Positions 55,636 through 64,000 of a DNA stretch of 64,000 nucleotides are shown one piece after another. The DNA comes from Myrica gale (lineage: Eukaryota > Streptophyta > Magnoliopsida > Fagales > Myricaceae). Position numbers and translations under genes: made by a program. The stretch is taken from positions 6,453,001 through 6,517,000 of the forward strand of contig OZ005612.1 in NCBI GenBank assembly GCA_963930655.1. Reading direction: 5' to 3'. The notes beneath the pieces are model-generated. The model saw only the letters and a list, made by a program, of their open reading frames with translations. It had not been told where the DNA came from and did not search any database. Numbering within the stretch: position 1 is the stretch's first letter; each line of letters opens with the position of its first letter.

Positions 55636-56160
55636 TAACTAGACCATATAGTACAAAAAGAGAGTTCATTATAAGATGAACCAAAAATGACTCTGATATC
55701 TCAACTGACAAGAACTAAAGTTGACTCATCATGTCTCTCATCTCCATTATGTGCTCATACATACCTTTAGTATTATCAAAAGTTATGCTCGAAAGCTTTT
55801 TCATCAGGGTGTCAACCAAAGCTTTATCAGAACTCACAAATTGTTCTTCAACAATCTTAACGAAATGTTTTTCCTTAGTGCATGTAGGGATAAAACCCTT
55901 AATGTTTTTAGTAACATGAAATTGCATGAACATTAAACTTAAGCGATCAGATCACTCCCATCATTCATACTTAGTGACCACATGCAGCGTACTTGAGTCC
56001 GTGTGAGCATTCTCACAAAGCGTCAAGTCAAGGTTCATGCACCCAAGAGCAAACATAAAACTTTATTTCTTTTCAATCAGTAAAATTATCACCATATAAC
56101 ATCTGAATATGAGAATTATTATCAATAAAAGCACTAGGAATAGCTGCAATAACCAATAAG
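55636..56160 (-). pseudogene. Copia gag, minus-strand arm of the inverted pair
   Basis: The minus strand repeats the plus arm: near 56150 TTGGTTATTGCAGCTATTC, then KHFVKIVEEQFVSSDKALVD, TLMKKLSSITFDNTKGMYEH and IMEMRDMMSQL (55933-55715), then ATGAACTCTCTTTTTGTACT. It is a different copy, not an exact mirror; it keeps a longer open frame than the plus arm. Confidence 0.75.
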
Positions 56161-56435
56161 TAATCATGTCATCGACCAAACAAACAATTTTGAAAAAAAA
56201 AATTAAATTAATATTTTATTCATTGAGTCAAACCCAGTCCAAACAGAACTGGTTCGAGTCAACCCGTGACCCCTCTTGGTATGAACTACATGACTCGAAT
56301 AAAAGAATAAATAGGTTCAGATAAATGGATTGGATCAAGTCCAAAACCCACAATAAATGGTTTACTGTTCATATCTTGCTGGAATGGTTGTGCAAACCTT
56401 ATATGTTAACTTTTTTTTTATAGATAACATGGGAT

Positions 56436-56632
56436 TAAACCACCGGTAAGAGCCTACTGCCCTCACTAAAAGTTTCATAAAGAAAAATACTTTGAGGAAT
56501 ATCAGCCTTTGCAACTTGATATGGCTCGTCTACCTGGAGCCCCCATCGAGCCAAAGCATGAGCCAGCCCGTTTCCTGCCCGCGGAATCCATCTGAAAATC
56601 TATTGCTCATGACGCCTTAACATCGTCCGCAT
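56436..56632 (-). pseudogene. LINE RNase H C-terminus (separated part)
   Basis: The minus strand reads IFRWIPRAGNGLAHALARWG, LQVDEPYQVAKADIPQSIFL and YETFSEGSRLLPVV, then TAA. W(V/I)PR..N..AH.LA is the conserved end of plant LINE RNase H domains. It is cut off from the rest of the domain by the insertion at 56639-58202. Confidence 0.8.
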
Positions 56633-56638
56633 AGTCAG

Positions 56639-58202
56639 TTACTCAACTAAAAATGATTAGTGAATTACTCCAAAGCGTAGGAGGTTGTCAAGTAATACTA
56701 GGGAAGTCCTAGATCATCTCCACAAGGAACGATGTGTTCAATTTTTCATTCCAACCTCCATTACAATAAAAGAAAACTATGTTCTATTTACAATTAAAAT
56801 GGTATTTACAAGGGAAAGGTCGGGTTGTTGGATACCATCCATGATTACTAAGATTTTGAGTTATAATCAATGTAAATGCTAAAAGATTAATAGAGAGCTA
56901 ACAAGAAAAACATGATAATAAACGTAGCATGAGATGGAGTTGAAACTAGATAAACTCAAGTAGTTGTCGAATAAACATCGTTTGATATTAATCCACGTCT
57001 TCTAATAAAGTGATCGAATCAATGGACATTCAATAAATGATGAAGACTATCCTTGCTTGCAAAGCTAAGTCAAAAACCAACATCATCTAACCCAATCACC
57101 CAAAGAAAATACTCGACACCATGGTTTCCTGCTCTAAGAGACATTTCATCGAACACTTTGTACCCAATCTCTAGCTAGTCACAATCCACTCATACCCATA
57201 CTCAATCCAACTAACAAAAACAAAACCAAACACTATTCTGACATTAAGGAAGTGAAATGGAAATATAACATAACATTTAATCATCCAAAGAAAGCAAAAC
57301 CTAAATCTGAAATATAAATGGAAGAGGGCATTCGGTCCAAATAAGTTCTACAGCTGAAATGGAAGTGCAACAATAAATGAAAGTTCGGTATAAACAACAG
57401 CAGGAGAAAAAGCAATGAAGAAGCTCTTGAAAAGAAAGAACCAAAAGCAACAAAAACTACTCCAAAAGCTATGAAAGGAAACAAAGCCAAAAGCTCTCAA
57501 GCTTTTGGTCTCTACGGGGAGCAGCTACAAAAAGCAATGCAAAAGTCTTGGGAGAAAATTCTTTAGGAGACTCAGCAGCCACCCGAAAGCAACCTATGAA
57601 CCAGCCAAAAAAATGAAACTTCCGGACTCTCCCCCTTTTGGCACGAAAATCCTCCCGTTTGTCTTCTTTTTGGGAGCCTTTTGTCATGACTCAGCAACAA
57701 TGCCCTAGTGCACTTTTCGATTTCCCTAAAATGCCCTGGTAAAGGAGACTCAAAATAAAACAGGCTGGACGTCTAACACGTCAGACGCATCACGCTCGAC
57801 CAGTGCTCTACCCTCCGCTCGAGCGCTCTTGGAGACTTTCAAACAGACTCTTCACGCTCGACCGCCGTGCGACAACCGCTCGATCGAAACTTTTTTTTCT
57901 TTGATTTCAGCCTCCCTCTCACTTCCATGAGCTCACTTCATCTCCATTGTTCATATGCAATACGTAAAAAAGGAGAAGTCAAATTTATAGAAAATATTCC
58001 AATTATATATACGAAAAAGGAAACATGGAAATATGGTGAGAGGAGAGAAAACAGTTAAATTTACTGAATTGCACTTGCTTTTGTCAAAATTAACAATTCG
58101 CCCCTTACTAATGCTCAAAGTATAATTTTCTCATTTTCTAGTGGAAATGGTGCAATTTTGGAAATTTCTTAAGTGAATAATTAACAAAATTGTGATACAA
58201 TC
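56639..58202. mobile_element. Unidentified 1.56-kb insertion in the LINE
   Basis: It is flanked by the 6-bp direct repeat AGTCAG (56633-56638 and 58203-58208). Removing it rejoins the LINE RNase H region at the right place. The ends (TTACTCAACT... and ...GATACAATC) are neither clear LTR ends nor clear inverted repeats. Inside are AG-rich frames without known domains and a segment with CGCTCGA words (57790-57890: ACGCTCGACC, CCGCTCGAGCGC, CCGCTCGATCG), as seen in some plant LTRs. A solo LTR is the best guess. Confidence 0.55.
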
Positions 58203-58226
58203 AGTCAGCACTTCAGCTTCAATAAC

Positions 58227-58580
58227 CTAGTCAAGAGAGACATCTGAATTCAGCACCTGCGTAATCAGAACTTGAGCATCTCCTTCCACAACTGTGTCAT
58301 GAAAACCCAACTCCTCAGCATGAGAGCAAGCCAACCTAGCAACCTGTGCTTCTCCTTTAAGTGGGATAATCCCTTTCATACGTCTTAAGCGAACTTGGAG
58401 AACCTCTCCCTTCCAGTTTCGGCACACAGCAGCTATACTGATCCAATTCTCCCGTAAAGCAGCATCAAAATTAATTTTAATAACTCCTTGCAAAGGAGGA
58501 ACCCAAGCCTGAGTAGGAGGAGACTCCCTGTATTTCCATGCCCCGCAATGGGCATGGTAACGCCTTTGTATTGAACACAA
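58227..58580 (-). pseudogene. LINE RNase H domain, N-terminal part
   Basis: It reads IKINFDAALRENWISIAAVC, RNWKGEVLQVRL, and LACSHAEELGFHDTVVEGDA followed by QVLITQVLN. INFDAA and VEGDA are the RVT_3/RNase H motifs with the first Asp and the later Asp preserved. It ends in a stop near the insertion site. The domain removes element RNA during reverse transcription in these LINEs. Confidence 0.8.
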
Positions 58581-59120
58581 GCTCCTCTAAATTCACACTT
58601 TTCCCCTCATGCACCAACTGGTTACGGGTATTCCAGATAGTATCCACAGTGAGAGTAACGGCCAACATCATGCTATTCCACTCCTCCTGCAACTCACGGG
58701 GAAGATTATGACGATTAAGAAGGAATTTAATCCAGTTGTGGATAGAGACACCTCGAAAGGCTTCAGCATCCAATGGCCAAGGGCCCACCCTCCACAAATG
58801 GGAGCTGATAGAACACTCCAGAAAAAGGTGATGAAGTGTCTCTGTTGCACAAGAACACAAAGGACACAAATGGGAGGCTACAGATGAATTGTTACCTATG
58901 GCTAAAGCCTTTGCTGCCAACTTCCAAAAGAGGAGCTTGAGCCGATGTACACTTTCATCTTCCATAAAGTCTTCCATTCAGAGCTGGAAAGATCACATGT
59001 GTCCATAAAACGGTGCTGCTGAACTTTTAAATATGCCTCCTTCACAGAATAATTACCTTTAGCTAACAAAATCCAACGAGGGATATCTTCTGATTGCAAA
59101 GAAGCCAGAGAAATATTCAA
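58477..59120 (-). pseudogene. LINE zinc-binding RT-associated (zf-RVT) domain
   Basis: Two overlapping frames hold KGNYSVKEAYLKVQQ (59120-58980) and, after a frameshift, LKLLFWKLAAKALAIGNNSS then CPLCSCATETLHHLFLECSI with SHLWR (58977-58780). CxxC...E..HHLF..C is the conserved zf-RVT pattern found between reverse transcriptase and RNase H in plant LINEs. Confidence 0.8.
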
Positions 59121-59153
59121 TATGGCCTCCGCAGAATCTGCCTCAAAAATATC

Positions 59154-61185
59154 TCAAATGAGATGCTCCCTCCACCCATTTAAGACCGGATCAATTAAAT
59201 CACTAACATAGTTAAGCCTTCGATCCACAATAGTGCCCCATTTCAACTTTGGTGTATACCCATCCACCTTTGGAACCCATGGAGCACTCCAAATATTGAT
59301 ATTGCGACCTGTTTTGATGGACCAGCAAAATCCTGCACTCACAATATCACGAGTCTGCAATAACCCCTGCCAGAACCAAGAAGCATCTTGTCTTCCCCTT
59401 GACTGTAGTAGATTCGAACCCCGACAGTATTTGTTTAACAAAGTCGGCACCCATAAACAACTTTTATTGGACATCAATTCCCAACCTCTCTTAGCCACAA
59501 GAGCTCGATTTAGATCTTCCATGCGACGAAGCCCAAATCCACCACATTTTTTAGGACGAAAAATACTCTCCCACGACTTTGGATGAAATCTACGGGTCTC
59601 CCTGTTAAAACCCCACCAGAAATTTTTCATCCTAATATCAAGGCTACGGGTCACTTTCTTGGGCAAAAGAAATACTGACATGAGGTAAGACGGAATAGCT
59701 TGAGCGACGGACTGCAACAACACTGTACGACCAGCTAGAGATAAAGCCCGAGCCTTCCATCCGGCTAATCTCTTTACAACCTTGTCCTGAACCTCCTTAC
59801 AAGCTAGAACTTTAGACTTTGGGATTGTTAAAGGAGCACCAAGATATGTACCAGACTCACGAGCAGGTTGGAGCCGTAATATGTTGGATAAATGAGCTCT
59901 GTGAGAAGCATCCATATTGTGACTAAAATACATGAAGGATTTGCGCGGGTTAATAATCTGACCTGACCACCGCGCAAACAGCGAAATACATTGGTGTAAA
60001 TGGCCCACCTCATCTGAATTGGCACGACAAAATAACATGATGCCATCAGCAAAAAGCACATTAGTGACTGGTGGGGCATATCTCACAATCATAATGCCAT
60101 GAATAAACCCATTTAGCTCGACCCAATGAATCAAACGGGATAAGACCTTGGTTACAAGAACAAAGAGAAAGTGCGATAAAGGATCGCCTTGTCGGAGCCC
60201 ACATTTGGGACGGAAAAAGCCGTGTGGGGAGCCATTAAGAAGAATCGAAAAAGATACAATGGAGATGCATTGATAGATCCTTTTGCACCAAGTAGAGCTA
60301 AAACCAAAGGCTTTCATGATCGCCATAAGGAAGTCTCAATCCACTCTATCATATGCTTTTTCCATGTCCACTTTCAGAGCTAACAAGTCCCCACGGCCAG
60401 ATTTCTTCTTTAGCACCTGCAGCACTTCATGAACTAAGATAATATTATCTTGAATATGACGATGGGGGACAAATGCAGTTTGATTAGGGGAGATAAGATT
60501 AGGCAATACATGCTTCAGACGGTTAGCCAACACTTTAGAAATAATCTTGTAACTAACGTTACACAACCTGATGGGATGAAATTGTGAAATCTTGACCGGA
60601 GAATCCACCTTCGGGATCAGGGCAATGAAACTATGATTCAATTCCCGAAGCAAGAACTCATTCGTGAAAAATTGTTGAGCCATTCAGGTAACTACCTTTC
60701 CCACCGTAGGCCAATAAGATTGGTAGAAAAGTCCGGTGAAACCATCTGGCCCTGGAGCTTTAGAGCTCCCAATGCTTTTAACCACCGAATGAATCTCATG
60801 CTCATCCGGGACACGACATAAAAAGTCATTATCACCATCAGAGATAACAGCATGGATTAACCCATCCAAATTTCTAGGGAAAGAGGCATTATTACCAGCA
60901 AAATATACCTTTGAAGTAATCTTCTATATGCTGTCCAAGGGCTGGTCTTCCCCGTAACCATGCCCCAGACTCATCTTGAAGGGCCTCAATACAATTACGC
61001 CTTTGCCGCGTGAGAGTCGAAATATGAAAGAACTTCGTATTTAAGTCCGGGGTTCTAAGCCAAGTGATGCGGGACTTATGCTTCCAAAGCATTTCCTCAT
61101 GTTGTTGTGCCTCCAAAAGCCTCATAGACAGCTCACGTTCTTTGTTTGATGCCCATAGGCCCCCACCATTAGAACTGAAGCTCAT
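59154..61185 (-). pseudogene. LINE reverse transcriptase, active site mutated
   Basis: Pieces in order: 61185-60892 (linker, MLWKHKSRITWLRTPDLNTK); 60869-60684 (SSKAPGPDGFTGLFYQSYW); 60683-60336 (FIALIPKVDSPVKISQFHPI, RLCNVSYKIISKVLANRLK, LKVDMEKAYDRVD then stop); 60326-59154 (GLRQGDPLSHFLFVL, then NVLFADGIMLF, then LGAPLTIPKSK). The catalytic (F/Y)xDD box reads FADG, so one of the two essential aspartates is lost. At least three stops or shifts separate the pieces. Confidence 0.88.
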
Positions 61186-61387
61186 CTAGTTCTCTATGCA
61201 GACAACGAATTTTTTGTTTAATGTCCCCAAAAACATTTTTGTTTCACCATCTTAACGCTACCTTAGAAGCCTTATGATTTTGGCACAAAATGTATGCTAG
61301 GGAGCCCCTCCGATCCTCTCTCCAAACATCATTAATAACCTTCCCACTAAGTTCATCTTGTGCCCAAAAAGCCTCGAAGCGAAACGG

Positions 61388-62110
61388 TCAAGGAGAATTA
61401 TTAGAATCACCCATGGTATCTAATAAAATGGGAGCATGGTCCGAAGCATATCGAACAAGATGACGGACCGTTGCACGCAGAAAAAGTTGGCGCCAATCAC
61501 CATTACCCATGCCCCTATCCAGCCTTTCCATAATCAAGCCATCGTCGTTACGTACATTAGTCCAAGTATAAGGGTTTCCAGAAAAACCGAGATCTATAAT
61601 GCCCGTTTGCCAAAGAAGCCGCGACAGAGAACCAGACAAAGATGTGTTTCCTACCGTACGGCACCCCAGTTTATCTTGTTGAGATACAATAGCATTAAAG
61701 TCATCAGAGCAAAGCCAAGGCCCATCAAAATTACTGCCACTACACTCTAAATCATACCAGAATTGATGTTTTTCATTCCATACAGTAGGCCCGTAAACAC
61801 AAGACAACAACCAAGGAGTCCCCACCGGGTAAGATTTAACAACAATGTTCAAAAAATGATTACAAGCATAAATCACTTCTAAGTCGACCCCCTGCCTGCA
61901 AGCAACTACTAAGCCACCTTTTCTACCTCTCGAAGGGACCTCAAAAACATGCAAAAAACCCAACTGCAAAATACGTGCCTTCACCTCTGAGGTCTTGGTT
62001 TCGGCTAGACAAAATACTTCTGAAAGATGTTGCCGAAATAATCTCTCAAGGTGACGAACTGGCGCAGGATGGAGGAACCCACGACAGTTCCAAAACAACA
62101 ACCTCATGAC
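61388..62110 (-). pseudogene. LINE apurinic-type endonuclease domain
   Basis: Motifs in order: MRLLFWNCRGF, FCLAETKT, SCVYGPTVWNEK, CSDDFNAIVSQQDKLG, FSGNPYTWTN, ERLDRGMGN and YASDHAPILL. These are the EEP-fold endonuclease that nicks target DNA. The usual GDFN appears as SDDFN, a Gly to Asp change next to the catalytic Asp and Asn. The frame is open upstream through the end of ORF1 to 63094. Confidence 0.85.
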
Positions 62111-62999
62111 GGAGGGGGGCAAGTTATGGCCCGCCACCCCGGGCTTTGGATCAGATAGGGTCGAATAAACAACATCCTCAGACAAGGAAATCGAGCCTTG
62201 GCTTCTAGCATGTTTACCTCGTTGTGGTGTCCGCCGTTTCTTCTGTCCACCAAAGGAGTTCTTCTTGGTCTCCACTGCCTCCTTAGCCATAGAGCCTGGC
62301 CGAAACAGCCAGTCCACAATCGGGTTGTGAAAGTCTTTGTCATCCAAATGAGTCTTCGTTGACTTTGAGGTTTCATGTCGCTTGGGACCTTGTTGGAGAG
62401 GAGCGTCATCTGCTAAGTCACGTTTGAAAGGGGGAAGAGGAGGAGAGGGCCTCTTAGAAGGAGCTGAAGAGAGGTCGAGCTCCCTTTTACAGATAGTGGG
62501 CAGTCTTCTTTCCTGGGGGCTACTATGAAAACAGTTGGGCTGAGGAGGATCAAATGTCAGCATGAGAATTGGGCCTGACTTCTCACAATCCAGCAATTCA
62601 GAGTGAGTATCCCCTACACATGGATCAAGCAATAGTATAGGAGAAGAAATAGGGATAGTAGGATTCTGCCCCACGGCAACCTTTACTCCAGAGGAAGCAT
62701 CAGGGAAACATAGCATTCTCGAGGAGGTGACATGCTCAATATGGGGACCACCAGCCAGAGAAGTATCTTGAGCGGGTTCACCGACTACCATTTCTAGTTC
62801 TAAAGGAACTAAATTGGGGAACATATTTGTTGCCGCAGAAACAGTGTGGGCCTCATCCACTACTAAAAGGAAGGATGAATTATCAGGCGAGGACAAGCTG
62901 ACAGTAGCAACAGGACCATGCAGCACGTTAAGCCTTGTTGTCCCATTAGAAGCATTGTCACCAGGGACCTTTTCCTTACAACGGACTTTCGAGGACCTG

Positions 63000-63841
63000 A
63001 CCTGAAGGGGGAATGTCGGGAATTGTCGCTGTAGAAATCGGATCACACGGTGGCCGTAAGTCCTCCATAGAGGAATGGCAGAAAGATTGCCCACAGGTCG
63101 AGGGAGAGATGGCCTTCATCCATAGCCCAAAATTCTTCTGAGATGAAGAACCTGCAACCTTTGTACAGTCACCTTGCAAATGCCCCAGAACACCACATCG
63201 ATAACAAAAACCAGTAAGGAATTTATATTTGAAGAAGATTTGGAGACGAGGCATGTCACATCTAGGGAGTAAATATCCAGGCTGCACAGGCCGCCGAGTA
63301 TCCAACAACACCCGAACTCGAAGAAACGGAACACACCAGATTTGTCGTGTGGGATCTCCCTCAATCTCCAAGACCTTCCCCAGTTCTTCTCCCACAAATT
63401 TTGCAATATAACGGTTTGACCGATCGAGAGGCAAGTCGTGGATCTGAACCCAAACTGGACACAGATGCAGATCAATATCTTGCCATGGTAAACCCGGGGG
63501 CCAGGAGTGAAACACAACCAAATAACCCTTGACGTTCCATGGCTGGAGATCAAGCACTCTTTTCCTTGCCACGATTGAAGAGAACTCGCAAAGAAAAGTA
63601 TTTTTGGCCAGCTCTGATATCTCCAAATGAGGTTCAAACGGCCAAGCTTTCTGCAGGATATTGCGAACAACATGAGTCGGAATGTCTCTCTCCACCATCA
63701 CTTTACCAATCAGCATCTGACTAGACGCCTTCTCCGCATCAAAAGGAGCACTCCAAGAGGGGGAGGGGACATCTCCCAACTCAGGGCTTTTGTCTTCTCC
63801 ACCAGTAAATCCATGTCCGAATCAGTAGCCGAGGATGCCAT
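63000..63841 (-). pseudogene. LINE ORF1, DUF4283 with CCHC zinc knuckle
   Basis: The likely start is the ATG at 63841 (MASSATDSDMDLLVEKTKAL). A frameshift near 63775 leads into SPSWSAPFDAEKASSQMLIG. The DUF4283 domain is seen as WPFEPHLEISELAKNTFLCE, PWNVKGYLVVFHSWPPGLPW, VWVQIHDLPLDRSNRYIAKF and ARVRVLLDTRRP-like sequence. A zf-CCHC_4 knuckle CYRCGVLGHLQGDC lies near 63200-63160. ORF1 proteins of this clade bind element RNA. The C-terminal linker (63094-62110) is in another frame, low in conservation. Confidence 0.8.
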
Positions 63842-64000
63842 CAGTAGCAATCGAAATAGAAGAAATAGAGAGAACGACCAACCAAGATTACTATGACAGT
63901 AGATGTTGGGAAAAAATTCGAATGCAATGAGCCAGTATATAACCAAAGAACCACCAGACCTGCAACGGGCAAAATGGAGGCTGTCAGTCGGCGTTGGCTG

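Larger units (their letters stand above)
56408..63941 (-). mobile_element. L1-type LINE with RNase H, minus strand, interrupted
   Basis: On the minus strand: 5' UTR and ORF1 (63841-63000), endonuclease (about 62110-61388), reverse transcriptase (about 61185-59154), zinc-finger RVT part (59120-58580), RNase H (58580-58227 and 56632-56436), then a short tail ending in a poly(A) run (TTTTTTTTTA at 56411-56420 on plus). Frameshifts, stops and an active-site change make it dead. A 1.56-kb insertion splits the RNase H region. The 5' end may lie outside the window. Confidence 0.88.

Overview
The window is nuclear DNA of a flowering plant. It is AT-rich, has spliced genes, and is packed with plant-type transposable elements. 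A dicot is likely from the gene content and intron style, but I cannot name the species. Three host genes look intact, all on the plus strand: a PLAC8/PCR (plant cadmium resistance, cell number regulator) protein at 6.4-7.5 kb, an LC8-type dynein light chain at 44.2-51.4 kb split by a 6.8-kb intron, and a SKIP14-like F-box protein at 52.2-54.0 kb. The remaining length is mostly mobile DNA, its debris, and relics of host genes (exportin-1/XPO1, monodehydroascorbate reductase, extra PCR exons).

Layout. 0-1.9 kb: 3' part of a plus-strand Ty3/gypsy LTR with primer-binding site and the start of gag. 1.93-6.17 kb: a minus-strand gypsy element with two LTRs, PBS, gag and polypurine tract but no pol; it ends about 250 bp from the PCR gene. 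7.5-13.5 kb: mostly unannotatable, with a PCR exon-4 relic, a 128-bp tandem duplication and XPO1 exon relics. 13.5-17.5 kb: a minus-strand gypsy LTR carrying a nested solo copia LTR with a perfect 5-bp target duplication. 19.35-20.15 kb: a foldback MITE and a hAT-type MITE with an 8-bp target duplication. 20.6-30.1 kb: a large CACTA-like region with thousands of bases of GTTCAAAC/GTGCGAAC repeats, a 985-bp tandem array, a decayed transposon ORF, a core-deleted TNP2-like gene and a Transposase_24-type gene. 31.6-36.7 kb: a PCR exon-3 relic, then a second, minus-strand CACTA element, also with a core-deleted TNP2. 37.35-41.25 kb: a copia element with gag but no pol.

41-44 kb holds one MITE and the promoter side of the dynein light chain gene. 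That gene's single intron has absorbed a copia solo LTR, itself split by a small pol-less LTR element that carries two copies of a monodehydroascorbate reductase fragment. A ~500-bp piece of the same intron recurs inside the second CACTA element. After the F-box gene come a Tourist-like MITE, an inverted pair of copia gag copies (54.9-56.2 kb), and an L1-type LINE with RNase H (56.4-63.9 kb, minus strand). The LINE has a mutated reverse-transcriptase active site and is interrupted by a 1.56-kb unidentified insertion.

The host genes show no pathway link to each other. The striking feature is how many elements keep cis-signals and structural genes but have lost their polymerase or transposase core, and how several have picked up or duplicated host sequence. 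I found no clearly new cellular system. The best candidates for something undescribed are the MDHAR-carrying nested element, the 985-bp repeat array, the inverted gag pair, and an unrecognised spliced ORF at 36.0-36.4 kb. All boundaries were read by eye.
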